Source: Erysipelotrichaceae bacterium
GTDB taxonomy: Bacteria; Bacillota_I; Bacilli_A; Erysipelotrichales; Erysipelotrichaceae
Direction of reading: 5' to 3'
DNA: 64,000 bases
NCBI GenBank assembly: GCA_015058955.1
Contig: SVBJ01000003.1
Location: forward strand, 84,240 to 148,239
Every line of letters begins with the position of its first letter. Position 1 is the stretch's first letter. The notes below the pieces were generated by a model, which was not told the DNA's origin, did not search any database, and saw only the letters and a program-made list of their open reading frames with translations. A program made the translations under genes and the position numbers. Shown in pieces: positions 45,017 through 56,025 of this stretch.

Positions 45017-46519
45017 TTAAATGTTAAGTGACTTGTCCTTTGGCCAGGCAATTGAATAGTTAAGATCAAATGTCCTGGTTTCTGAAGGTCCCAGATCAAA
45101 GTCCCACTTGACCTGTCCGTTCTTTTCATCAAAGCTGCCGCCTGAAATGTTATCTCTTTCAACCACAATGGTCTTATCCTGAGATACAGGTACCTGATCT
45201 ATCAGAGTCAGCCGGCATGGCTTGTTCTTGGCAGAAGTAACCTTGAGCTGATATTCGTATTCCGTCTTCTTCTGTCCCTTCAGCAGAACGTTTGAAGTGT
45301 ATTTCTTCTTCTGTTCTCTCTTGACTCTGACACTTTCATCTCTGCCTAAGGAAATGTCATAGGTGTCCTTAGTCAGATCGGCATTGATGAACACGTTTCC
45401 CAGATAGGTTCCCTTATGATAGATGCTGGCTTCTGTCTGCAGGATGTTTTCAATGTCAGCTGTCTTTACTTCACCGGCCAGATAGCCGAATTCATCACCC
45501 TTAGGTACACAGACAACATGATAGCGACACGGTATTTCCGTAGTCTGCAGATCAGCATTGGTGCTGTTTTCATTGGTTACGGTCCATAAGCCGTCCAGCT
45601 CGTATTCCATCATGGTATCATTCTGAACAGCCACTGCCCGGGAATTGCTGACGGCATCATACATTACCGGCATTTCAGCCGTATCTTCACAGGCCTCACA
45701 TTCTTCTTCCACCATCATTTCAGCCTGCATGGCGACTTTAGCACCCATGACAGCATTGCGGGCAGATGTCTTATATACTCTCGGTTCGTAGAAGTTCAGA
45801 TACTGCGGATACAGCTGCGGTATGTTGCCTGAGATCTGCGGATTGCCCGTAAACAGTGTCATCTTGACATCTTCCCAGTTTTCAATGCTGTTCTGGTAGA
45901 TGTCTGCCTTCAGCTTGATGCTCAGCTTGTCTTCCTCTTCGGAAGTGTAGATTTCATATACCGGATTCCACCACCGGTTACGGTCATAATAGCGTAATTC
46001 AACCGGACACTTTCCATCCTTATCAGTTGTGATGTCTACCCTGATGCGGAAGCAGTTGGTCAGCTTCTGGAGATCCTGCTGCTGTTTTGTCAGCTCCTTC
46101 TTCTTCTCGTTGAGTTCCTCTATCTCATCATAGAGTTTTTCCAGATGATCCGGCAGAGTGACAATGTAGCTGACAACGTCATTCATGTTGACGTTTTCCT
46201 TAGCCGAAAAGTCCGCATTGGCATTCAGCATTTCGATCTGTGCGTTCTTTATTTCAATGCTCTTGTCGATTCTGGCAATCTTCTTTCTTATTTCCGCGGT
46301 AACTTCCTGCTTCTGCTGGGCAGTAAGTGCTTCTGTCTGTATGTTGGTACCTATGACTCCTTCAGGCAATGCCACACGGACAGTTGAAGGGTCAATTGAA
46401 CCAGGAATGTTTTCAAAGACCACTGTCTGCTTGCCATTTGCCAGTTGTGCAACTCCTCTTCTTTTAACGAAGCATCCGTTACGGTAAAGAGAAACCTCCT
46501 TAACTGCTGTTTTACACAT
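45017..46519 (-). CDS. DUF4139 (mucoidy inhibitor MuiA-like) protein
   Basis: A 500-residue protein. The N-terminal part (VSLYRNGCFVKRRGVAQLANG, then PGSIDPSTVRVALPEG) is the DUF4140 region; a coiled coil lies around residues 85-150 (EIKNAQIEMLNANADF and LEKLYDEIEELNEKKKE); the C-terminal DUF4139 half ends in the characteristic TFDLNYSIAWPKDK. MuiA-type proteins are linked to extracellular polysaccharide control in other bacteria, mechanism unknown. No signal peptide is evident. AAGGTG precedes the ATG. Confidence 0.88.
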   Translation of the reverse strand: MCKTAVKEVSLYRNGCFVKRRGVAQLANGKQTVVFENIPGSIDPSTVRVALPEGVIGTNIQTEALTAQQKQEVTAEIRKKIARIDKSIEIKNAQIEMLNANADFSAKENVNMNDVVSYIVTLPDHLEKLYDEIEELNEKKKELTKQQQDLQKLTNCFRIRVDITTDKDGKCPVELRYYDRNRWWNPVYEIYTSEEEDKLSIKLKADIYQNSIENWEDVKMTLFTGNPQISGNIPQLYPQYLNFYEPRVYKTSARNAVMGAKVAMQAEMMVEEECEACEDTAEMPVMYDAVSNSRAVAVQNDTMMEYELDGLWTVTNENSTNADLQTTEIPCRYHVVCVPKGDEFGYLAGEVKTADIENILQTEASIYHKGTYLGNVFINADLTKDTYDISLGRDESVRVKREQKKKYTSNVLLKGQKKTEYEYQLKVTSAKNKPCRLTLIDQVPVSQDKTIVVERDNISGGSFDEKNGQVKWDFDLGPSETRTFDLNYSIAWPKDKSLNI

Positions 46520-46568
46520 TATTAATCACCTTATCCTTCTGTTAATAATATAACATAAATCAGTAATA

Positions 46569-46596
46569 TTGACATTGAATATCCCCGTTATATAAT
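46569..46596 (+). promoter_or_regulatory. Sigma-A-type promoter of the MarR gene
   Basis: TTGACA (46569-46574), 16-base spacer, TATAAT (46591-46596). Confidence 0.85.
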
Positions 46597-46601
46597 ATAA
46601 G

Positions 46602-46617
46602 TATAAGGTACCTTATA
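46602..46617. promoter_or_regulatory. Palindromic operator, probable MarR binding site
   Basis: TATAAGGTACCTTATA is a perfect 16-bp palindrome beginning five bases after the -10 box, around the expected transcription start. A bound MarR dimer there would block its own promoter. Confidence 0.7.
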
Positions 46618-46645
46618 AATATAATGAAAAGGATGTGAACTGGTC

Positions 46646-47134
46646 ATGGAAAACAACAGAGAACTGAAAGAGAACTACAGAAGAGTCGGCGCCCTGTTAA
46701 AGAGGAAATTCATCAGAGGCAACAATCCCGATACCCAGCAGAAGGTTCTGGGCATATTGGCTCAGAATGACGGCATCACCCAGAAGGAACTCTCCGGAAT
46801 GCTGGGAATCAGACCGCAGTCCGGCGGTGAAATCGTCAGAAAACTGGAAAACAATGGCTATGTTGAAAGAACACCTGACGAAAACGACAGCCGTGCTCAG
46901 AGGCTGCATCTGACAGAAGCCGGCATTAAGGAAAACGAAAAGCTCAACCGGCAGGCTGAGCAGGAAACCATATTCGACTGTCTTGACGGCGAAGAAAAAA
47001 CCATGCTGAACAGACTTCTCACAAAGATCGTCAACAACACGGAAAAGCTGGAAAAACAGGAGCTGAAAGTTCCTGACAGAATGAACATCAGGCCACGCAT
47101 GGAATACTTCATGATTGACGATGACGAAGACTGA
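46646..47134 (+). CDS. MarR family transcriptional regulator
   Basis: A 162-residue winged-helix regulator. The DNA-binding part includes ITQKELSGMLGIRPQSGGEIVRKLENNGYVERTPDENDSR (helix-turn-helix TQKELSGMLGIRPQS, wing ERTPDENDSRAQRL), flanked by dimerisation helices. It lacks other genes in its transcript, and a perfect palindrome overlaps the start site, so autoregulation is likely; other targets could include the divergent MuiA-like gene, which begins 126 bases away. AAGGA lies upstream of the ATG. Confidence 0.9.
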   Translation: MENNRELKENYRRVGALLKRKFIRGNNPDTQQKVLGILAQNDGITQKELSGMLGIRPQSGGEIVRKLENNGYVERTPDENDSRAQRLHLTEAGIKENEKLNRQAEQETIFDCLDGEEKTMLNRLLTKIVNNTEKLEKQELKVPDRMNIRPRMEYFMIDDDED

Positions 47135-47163
47135 CCTCCAGTTTCACTGATAACAGAATCTAT

Positions 47164-47195
47164 AAACCTCCTGTCTTAATTCCAGGAGGTTTTTA
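47164..47195 (+). terminator. Intrinsic terminator of the MarR gene
   Basis: AAACCTCCTG (47164-47173) pairs with CAGGAGGTTT (47183-47192), followed by TTT. Confidence 0.88.
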
Positions 47196-47220
47196 TTTCA
47201 CATGATATTTAACTCTTGTT

Positions 47221-48120
47221 TTACAGATTACGAATTATATCCGCAATATGACTGATGGCCTCATCAGCTTCCGGAATCGGAAAGGCCGGATAGACATGGT
47301 TCAGCTGATATCCTACCACCAGTTCACTCTTTACCCCGGCAGCCAGAAGCTTTTCATGGGTTTTAACGATGTCAGGATAGAATATCTCATGAGTCCCGGT
47401 AAACATGGTAACATCTCTGATCACGGAGAGATCGCCATACAGCGGTGAAAGGCGGTAATCATGAAGATCCGTACCATCTGCCCAGAAAGCAGCATCTATG
47501 GATAATTCACTTCTTTTAAGTGTCGGATCAACGGAAAGATAATTCTCAATATCCGGATTGTCCATGATCAGATCGACCCACGGAGATAGAAGGATCATCT
47601 TTTCCGGTACGGGGAGGCCAGCCGCATGCCAGTACATTGCCAGTCCCAGGGCCAGCCCGCCTCCGGCTGAATCACCCATGAGAATGATTCGGCGGTCACG
47701 GTAATATTCCAGACATTTCTTATAAAAAAAAGTAAGCCTGTCATAGCACTCACGGTAGTTGCTGAAAGGAGCCAGCGGGTAATCAGGTATGATGAATGTA
47801 TCATCGATCTGACGGGTCAGCTTATCAAGCATGATCCAGTGAAAAGGCAGTATTTCGCTGACATACGCTCCACCGTGCAGGTAGATTATCAGTTTATCGC
47901 TTCCGGTTTCAACATTCATGTAGAAAAGCTGCAGATCGTGACTGAATACCGGTTCAACGTTCTGCTGAAGCTTCTGAAACAGCGGGAGACTGTACTGATG
48001 CCTTTTCCCGCGATAACGGCGGTAATTGAGTATGACTTCCGTCATCACGCTTCCTTTGGGAATGATGGCTCTTCTGGCAACTTTCTCCAGAATACGGGCT
48101 TTTTCTGATCTTTCTCTCAT
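47221..48120 (-). CDS. Alpha/beta hydrolase, HSL-family esterase
   Basis: A 299-residue esterase. Oxyanion motif YLHGGAYVS and nucleophile LMGDSAGGGLALGLA define the hormone-sensitive-lipase family; the acid is near ILLSPWVDL-downstream region and the histidine in GYQLNHVYPAF. It hydrolyses short acyl or aryl esters, exact substrate unknown. No signal peptide. Monocistronic, downstream of the ATP synthase terminator on the same strand, with AGGA before its ATG. Confidence 0.88.
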   Translation of the reverse strand: MRERSEKARILEKVARRAIIPKGSVMTEVILNYRRYRGKRHQYSLPLFQKLQQNVEPVFSHDLQLFYMNVETGSDKLIIYLHGGAYVSEILPFHWIMLDKLTRQIDDTFIIPDYPLAPFSNYRECYDRLTFFYKKCLEYYRDRRIILMGDSAGGGLALGLAMYWHAAGLPVPEKMILLSPWVDLIMDNPDIENYLSVDPTLKRSELSIDAAFWADGTDLHDYRLSPLYGDLSVIRDVTMFTGTHEIFYPDIVKTHEKLLAAGVKSELVVGYQLNHVYPAFPIPEADEAISHIADIIRNL

Positions 48121-48185
48121 AAAACTATCCTAAACAAAACATTATTCATAATCAACAGATATTTTTACCTGCAATCAGGAAAAGT

Positions 48186-48210
48186 AAAAAGTGATTCTAC
48201 AAATCACTTT
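48186..48210 (-). terminator. Intrinsic terminator of the ATP synthase operon
   Basis: On the minus strand AAAGTGATT pairs with AATCACTTT over a five-base loop that includes the atpC stop codon, followed by a T tract. Confidence 0.85.
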
Positions 48211-48597
48211 CCTTTGCCTTGATTCTGTTAATGGCTTTCATTAATGCGATCTGAGCTCTGTGGATATCAGCGTCCCTGTCAGAACTCTTCAGCCGCTTTC
48301 TGGCCTTGGCTTCAGATGTCCTGGCTCTGTCAATATCGATCAGATCAACATCTTCGATATTGTCTGCCAGCAATGTAGCCCTGTTATTGCCGATGTAGAA
48401 GATGCCTTCAGAAACTGTGTATCTTCTTCTGACATTATCCTCTTCCAGCACGCTGACCACGCCGATGGAAATCGGCAGCATTATCGGCATGCGGTTCGGC
48501 AATATGCCTCTGCGGCCGTCTGGAGTCGGAAGATTACAGCTCTGCGCATTGATCTTGCGGTAAACACCCTTGTAGGTAACCAGTTCCAGTGTAAACA

Positions 48598-48598
<1 letters not shown>
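48197..48598 (-). CDS. atpC: F1 ATP synthase epsilon subunit
   Basis: A 133-residue epsilon chain of normal length. The N-terminal beta-sandwich has the LPTPDGRRGILPNRMPIMLPI stretch (here LPTPDGRRGILPNRM) and the C-terminal two-helix hairpin ends in DADIHRAQIALMKAINRIKA. It links the central stalk to the c ring and can inhibit hydrolysis. Its ATG shares a base with the atpD stop (TAATG). Confidence 0.93.
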
Positions 48599-50817
<2,219 letters not shown>

Positions 50818-50837
<20 letters not shown>

Positions 50838-52875
50838 AGTAACCACCCGAAACGAAAGCCTTGTTGGCTTCGTCTATAGCGTCTTCCAGTTCATCAGCCA
50901 GCTTGTTATCAAGAACCAGACTGTCAGTCAGCTTTTTGACTGCCGTACTGTGTGAAGTATGAACATAGTCAAGCATCATCTTTTCAAACCGGGCTACGCT
51001 TTCTGGGTCAATGTTATCCATGTAACCTCTCTGGGCGGCCAGCAGTAACAGTACCTGGTCAACGATTGGCACCGGTGAATACTGCGGCTGCTTTAACAGA
51101 GCCATCAGTCTCTTGCCGTGGGCAATTGTCTTCTGGGTTGAAGCATCCAGGTCACTGCCGAACTGGGCAAAGTCCAGAACTTCCTGGTACTGTGCCAGGT
51201 CAAGTTTCAATGAACCGGAAACCTTCTTCATGGCCTTGCTCTGAGCCGCACTGCCGACACGGCTTACGGATAAGCCTGAATCTACAGCCGGTCTGAAGCC
51301 GCTGTTAAACAGCTCGGTCTGTAAGAAGATCTGACCGTCGGTAATGGAGATGACGTTGGTTGGTATGTAAGCGCTGATGTCCCCTGCCAGAGTTTCAACG
51401 ATCGGCAGAGCAGTCAGACTGCCTCCGCCCTTCGCTGCTGACAGCTTGGCGCTTCTCTCTAATAAACGTGAATGCAGATAGAAGACATCACCGGGATAAG
51501 CTTCTCTTCCCGGAGGTCTCCTTAACAGTAAGGAAAGCGTTCTGTAGGCAATGGCATGCTTGCTGAGATCATCGTAGACGATCAGCACGTCCTGACCCTT
51601 TTCCATCCAGTATTCACCGATGGCACAGCCGGCATACGGTGCAATGTACTGCAGGGATGCCAGTTCGGAAGCACTTGAGCATACGATTGTCGTATAGCTG
51701 AGCGCTTCGTTCTGCTTCAGCCTTTCCACTATCTGAGCTACCGTCGAGTTCTTCTGCCCGATGGCAACATAAACGCACTTTACATTTTTCCCCTTCTGAT
51801 TGAGGATGGTATCTACCGCAATGGCGGTCTTGCCGGTCTGTCTGTCACCGATGATGAGCTCTCTTTGACCCTTGCCAATAGGGATCATGGAGTCAATGAC
51901 CTTTAAACCGGTTTCCAGAGGCTGATTGACAGACTGTCTGTCAATGACACCCGGAGCCTTTCTTTCGATTGGATAATAGGCATCAGGCTTAATGGAACCC
52001 AGACCATCAATCGGTCTGCCTAAGGCATCCACAACTCTGCCTAACAGAGCATCGCCGACCGGAACTTCAACGATCCTTCCGGTTGCCATGACTTCGTGAC
52101 CTTCGGTAATGTCACCGGCGTCACCTAATACGACAGCACCAAGGCTGTCTTCTTCCAGGTTCATGACCATGGCACTGGTCTTTCCGATCTGCAGCAGTTC
52201 ACCGGCCATGGCCTTACTGAGGCCGGAGACCTTGATGATACCGTCGGCAACAGTGGTAACATGTCCGACAATGTCGGCGTTTTTCACGGTTACTCTGCTG
52301 AAATCAGCCTTTTCCATGGCTTCTGCGACTGACAGATCACTGTTCTTCAGCAGATCCTGTCTGACACCTTCAAGTTTGTTCTTATATGTTCCGTCCCAGA
52401 CATAATCCCCGACAACGACCTTAACACCACCGATAAGATCCTTATCCGGAATGTTCTCCAGGGCGACTCTGTGATCCAGAGTATATGAAATGGCACTTTC
52501 GATCTTGCGGACTGTCATCTTATCCAGAACTCTGGCTGAATACAGCTGACCGAACAGCATGCCGTTGTTTGTATAGGTAAGCTCCATGTAATCATGGAGA
52601 ACTGCCAGCTCAATCTGCTTGCGATTGAGCGTGCTTATGTATTGGAAAAAAGCGTTAATTATTCCTCTGTCCTGTTCACTACCAAAAGTTTCTCCCAGTC
52701 TTTCAACCTTCTGTTCCGGAGAAATCTCGTAATCATCGATAAACCGCCTTAATTCGCTGTCCCTGTTGAGAACATCATTCAGTTTCCTGAGCCGGTTGAA
52801 GTAAATGTCTTCCCTGTGCTCATTGTAGGACATCTCAATCAGGGTCTGGGCAAAACGTTTGGTATCTAAACTCAT
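50818..52875 (-). CDS. Fused F1 ATP synthase delta-alpha subunit
   Basis: A continuous 685-residue protein. Residues 1-~178 are subunit delta ([20 protein letters not shown] at the start; [20 protein letters not shown] with the usual GG near the end, then [11 protein letters not shown]). From ~195 it is a complete alpha subunit except that the normal N-terminal ~20 residues are replaced by the linker: [19 protein letters not shown], Walker A GDRQTGKT at 343-350, [15 protein letters not shown], and the arginine-finger region [13 protein letters not shown]. Normally these are two proteins, of about 180 and 500 residues. An internal ATG (Met187) exists but has only a weak ribosome site. atpF overlaps upstream as ATGA, atpG downstream by 20 bp. 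Confidence 0.95.
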
Positions 52876-53381
52876 TTCTTTGTTACTTCCTTAATAAAGT
52901 CATCAATGATCCGTATGTCTGTGGTCTCATCGATTTTTTCACTCAGCAGCTTTTCAGTTGCTGAAATAGTCGCATCTACTATTTCCTGCTGTACTTCATC
53001 AAGCATTCTGCTTCTCTGAAGGTCAATGTCTGCCTTGGCGTCAGCCAGCAGCTTTTCCTTTCTTTCCCTGCCTTCGGAAATCAGGTTTTCCTTCAGCTGT
53101 CTGCCTTCAGTCCGGGCTTTTTCAATGGTCTCCCTGGCTGCGGCATCAGCCTTGGCAAGTTCTTCTTCCAGCTGCTTCTTCAGTGCTTCGTTTTCCTCTT
53201 TCAGCGCATCGGCCTGAGCAAGCTTGTTCTGTTCATATTCGCTTCTGGTATCCAGAATCTTCCTGACAGGCTTGTAGCCAAGCTTGTAGAGTACAAAAAA
53301 CAGCACAGCAGAAGCGCAAAGCTGTGTTATTACCGTCCAGACATTAGGTACCAGCTGGTTCAGAATGTCTACGATCTGCAT
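52872..53381 (-). CDS. atpF: F0 ATP synthase b subunit
   Basis: A 169-residue peripheral-stalk subunit: one membrane helix near residues 14-32 ([20 protein letters not shown]) and a long charged coiled coil rich in A, E and K ([20 protein letters not shown]). Length normal. Starts one base before nothing else: two bases separate it from the atpE stop, and it overlaps the delta-alpha gene by four bases. Confidence 0.94.
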   Translation of the reverse strand: MQIVDILNQLVPNVWTVITQLCASAVLFFVLYKLGYKPVRKILDTRSEYEQNKLAQADALKEENEALKKQLEEELAKADAAARETIEKARTEGRQLKENLISEGRERKEKLLADAKADIDLQRSRMLDEVQQEIVDATISATEKLLSEKIDETTDIRIIDDFIKEVTKK

Positions 53382-53382
53382 C

Positions 53383-53613
53383 TTATGCTCCTAAGATAAA
53401 GATGATCAGGAACGCAACAAGCAGACAGTAAATGGCACAGGTTTCAGAAATGGCAGCGCCGATGATGGCCATTGACTGGATCTTGTCAGCGGCATCAGGG
53501 TTCTTGCCAACGTTATCGACTGCCGCAATGGCAACCTTACCTTCCATTAAACCGGTAATACAACCGGCTACGACACAGAGTGCAGCCGCGAAGGCTATTA
53601 ATGCTTTTTCCAT
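53383..53613 (-). CDS. atpE: F0 ATP synthase c subunit with two membrane carboxylates (sodium-type)
   Basis: A 76-residue hairpin of two membrane helices joined by VGKNPDAADKI. Helix 2 has the ion-binding glutamate E57 in AAISETCAIY with T58 next to it, the ES/ET pattern of sodium-binding rings rather than proton rings. Helix 1 has E24 (GLMEGK) at the place of the sodium ligand Gln32 of Ilyobacter; the 33-residue spacing to E57 equals that of E32/E65 in Fusobacterium nucleatum, a two-carboxylate sodium ring. Sodium use is therefore likely but not proven. Confidence 0.93.
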   Translation of the reverse strand: MEKALIAFAAALCVVAGCITGLMEGKVAIAAVDNVGKNPDAADKIQSMAIIGAAISETCAIYCLLVAFLIIFILGA

Positions 53614-53624
53614 AATTTTCCTCC

Positions 53625-54314
53625 TTATTCTTCTTTCGGTAATTCCTTACCGATGAAAGATATTGACAATGTTATAAATATGAATGCCTGCATCAGACCT
53701 GAGAACAGGTCAAAGTAGAAATGCAGGACCGGGGCTACCATGACGCCCAGAATGTTGAAGTCTCCGACCAGCGGAATCATCCTTGATACCGAAGCCAGCA
53801 TCTGATAGATTACCGACATCAGAATGCCGCCGGAAAGAATGTTACCGAACAGACGCAATGACAGCGACAGCAGTGTTGACAGCTTGCTGAAGATGTTCAG
53901 AATGACAAACGGAGCAAACGGTTCAAACCAGCCCTTTATATATGCCTTTGATCCCTTGGCCTTGATTGCGTACACTTCAATGAGCACACAGGTAACAGCG
54001 GCCAGAACCAGGGTAACCGAATAGTTTGATGTAGGTGTATCTAAAGAAAACAGACCCGCTATGTTAGCCAAAAAGATGTACAGTGCCACTGACATTATGT
54101 ATGGTGTCAGATACCTGGCGACTTTGTCATTGGTCTTTTCCCTGACCATGCCGTCAATCGTCTGAACAGCCACCATCATCAGCAGCACAATACCCTTTGG
54201 CTCATCCATCGGGTCAAATTTAACAAGTTTTCTGTTTATGAAGGCAAGGAAAATGGTAACGATAACGGTAATAACCAGTATGCTGAATAAAGTAGTTACC
54301 TGTAGACCTAGCAT
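53625..54314 (-). CDS. atpB: F0 ATP synthase a subunit
   Basis: A 229-residue membrane subunit with five or six helices. The essential arginine is in SLSLRLFGNILSGG, and PVLHFYFDLFSGLMQAFIFI is the C-terminal ion-channel helix. First gene of the operon atpBEF-HA-GDC; GGAGGGAGTGAGGGG precedes the ATG. No atpI is present upstream. A promoter is expected in 54315-54420, where TTGAAA and TAATAT boxes about 18 bases apart are plausible. Confidence 0.95.
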   Translation of the reverse strand: MLGLQVTTLFSILVITVIVTIFLAFINRKLVKFDPMDEPKGIVLLMMVAVQTIDGMVREKTNDKVARYLTPYIMSVALYIFLANIAGLFSLDTPTSNYSVTLVLAAVTCVLIEVYAIKAKGSKAYIKGWFEPFAPFVILNIFSKLSTLLSLSLRLFGNILSGGILMSVIYQMLASVSRMIPLVGDFNILGVMVAPVLHFYFDLFSGLMQAFIFITLSISFIGKELPKEE

Positions 54315-54439
54315 TTCCCCTCACTCCCTCCATAATCCCTAAAAATCACAGATTTCTTGGGTTACGTAACAATATTACACTGTTTTATATCATATTTTCA
54401 AGATTTTCTATCAAAAATCGGTACCTGGCAGATCCGAAA

Positions 54440-54460
54440 GAAAAAGGGCAAATGCCCTTC
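54440..54460 (-). terminator. Intrinsic terminator of the esterase gene
   Basis: On the minus strand AAGGGC-ATTT-GCCCTT followed by TTTC, upstream of the atp operon. Confidence 0.85.
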
Positions 54461-54475
54461 TCAAACGTAAGTAAA

Positions 54476-55279
54476 TCAGTTCTCTTCCGTCAGCCATGTT
54501 ATCATCGTTTCAACATGCTGATTCCAGAATTCAAATTCATGTTTTCCCGGATATTCCCTGTATGTTACTGGTACTTTGGCCTTTACCAGCTTCTCATGAA
54601 AGCTCCTGTTGGCATCGATCAGGTTGTCCTGCAGTCCGCAGATCATGTACATCTGCGGGTAGCTGGCCTTGCCCTGTTCAACCTTTTCCCGTAACTGCTG
54701 CAGACATACTGCTGGATTTTTATCCGACTTTACTGCTTCCCGGTAAGGACCCATGACCTGGTCTTCATCACAGACCAGCTGTCTTCTCGGATCACCCGGT
54801 TCAAATTCCAGCAGATGAATGGCTGCTGAGAAGGAAATGATCCTGCTGAAGGTATCAGCATACTTCAGTCCGTTTCTGATGGCACCGAAGCCGCCCATGG
54901 AAACACCTCCGATGAAGGTATCCTCTCTTTTATCGGAAAGCGGGAACACCTTTCTGGTAAAATCCACCAGTTCCTGGCCGATAAGTCTGCCAAAATCGCT
55001 GTTAGGTCCTAGTCCGTTAACATAGAAGGAGTTTTCCCCGTTAGGGAAGATCACTGCCAGGTTATGATTGCGGGCGATCCTTTCAATGCGGGAACTGTTG
55101 ATCCAGTCATCCTGATTATTTGTCAGTCCATGCAGCAGATACAGCGTACGGAACTTTTCCGTTCCTTCTTTCTTATATGCCAGCCCTTCTTCCGTCGGTC
55201 TGTCCACCGGCAGATATGCCTTGAACATGATGTTCCTTTTCAGAAGATCTGAACGGTAGCCCATTGTGATTATTGCCAT
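54476..55279 (-). CDS. Alpha/beta hydrolase, EstA/esterase D-like (acyl esterase)
   Basis: A 267-residue cytosolic esterase of the esterase-D/tributyrin-esterase (EstA) type. Nucleophile elbow IGGVSMGGFGAIRN, oxyanion region LYLLHGLTNNQDDW, and the C-terminal histidine in EYPGKHEFEFWNQH. Relatives act on short acyl and aryl esters, including acetylated sugars and S-formylglutathione. AGGAGG precedes the ATG. Last gene of the PTS-NanE-hydrolase group. Confidence 0.9.
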   Translation of the reverse strand: MAIITMGYRSDLLKRNIMFKAYLPVDRPTEEGLAYKKEGTEKFRTLYLLHGLTNNQDDWINSSRIERIARNHNLAVIFPNGENSFYVNGLGPNSDFGRLIGQELVDFTRKVFPLSDKREDTFIGGVSMGGFGAIRNGLKYADTFSRIISFSAAIHLLEFEPGDPRRQLVCDEDQVMGPYREAVKSDKNPAVCLQQLREKVEQGKASYPQMYMICGLQDNLIDANRSFHEKLVKAKVPVTYREYPGKHEFEFWNQHVETMITWLTEEN

Positions 55280-55298
55280 ATAGTCCTCCTTTTATTTA

Positions 55299-55320
55299 AG
55301 GAAAGCGGCTTATGCCGCTT
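55299..55320 (-). terminator. Hairpin at the end of nanE, possible weak terminator
   Basis: On the minus strand AAGCGGC-ATAA-GCCGCTT, followed by TCCTTTATTT; the T tract is interrupted so read-through to the esterase gene is likely. Confidence 0.5.
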
Positions 55321-56014
55321 AGTTTCTTATCTTTTCGTTATACTTAATGAATCTCTTGGTGATCAGATGCGGTCTGGTAATTGCTGAACCAATGCAGACC
55401 ATGTCAGCACCGGCATCAACCACCGACTGCAGATCAGCCAGTTCCCAGATGCTTCCTTCAGCGTTTACCGGCAGAGTGCAGTTAGCCTTGATGGCTCTTA
55501 CCAGATCCCGGTCAGGATATTCCTGAGGTCTGTGCAGTAAGGCTAATGTTGTGGAAAGAATGTCAACCATTCCCGTGCTTTCAGCATTGATGGCATCTTC
55601 CAGGGTTTCACAGTCAGCCATGATGGCAATGTCAGGATATGCTTCTCTGATTTCCTTCAGCAGATTATAGAGTTCTTCACTGCTGCGGTAACGCAGAGTG
55701 CAGTCCAGAGCCAGAACATCACAACCCGCTTCAATTACGCTTTTAGCCGATTCAAAAGTCGGTGTAATGTAGACATAGTCAAAGTCTTCCCTGTTTGGAT
55801 CAAGAACCTTGTTGAGACCAATGATTGGAAAATCTCCCAGTGATCTGATTGCCTTAATGTCCTGCGGCCAGCAGGCTCTGATGGCCTCTGCCCCACCCAT
55901 TAACACGGACCGTGCCATTGTTTTCATGTTTTCTGCTCCGTAGAGTGGAGTATCTTCATATGCCTGACAGGAAACAATGACCTTACCCATCAGTTTTTCC
56001 ACAACTTCTTTCAT
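55319..56014 (-). CDS. nanE: N-acetylmannosamine-6-phosphate 2-epimerase
   Basis: A 231-residue TIM-barrel protein. VIVSCQAYEDTPLYGAENM at the start and SVLMGGAEAIRACWPQDIKA are NanE signatures; ADCETLEDAINAESTGMVDI and NAEGSIWELADLQ follow. It turns ManNAc-6-P into GlcNAc-6-P in sialic-acid and ManNAc catabolism. No nanA or nanK lies nearby; since a PTS in the same group would deliver ManNAc already phosphorylated, a kinase may not be needed. GGAGG precedes the ATG. Confidence 0.92.
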   Translation of the reverse strand: MKEVVEKLMGKVIVSCQAYEDTPLYGAENMKTMARSVLMGGAEAIRACWPQDIKAIRSLGDFPIIGLNKVLDPNREDFDYVYITPTFESAKSVIEAGCDVLALDCTLRYRSSEELYNLLKEIREAYPDIAIMADCETLEDAINAESTGMVDILSTTLALLHRPQEYPDRDLVRAIKANCTLPVNAEGSIWELADLQSVVDAGADMVCIGSAITRPHLITKRFIKYNEKIRN

Positions 56015-56025
56015 CTGTTTTCCTC

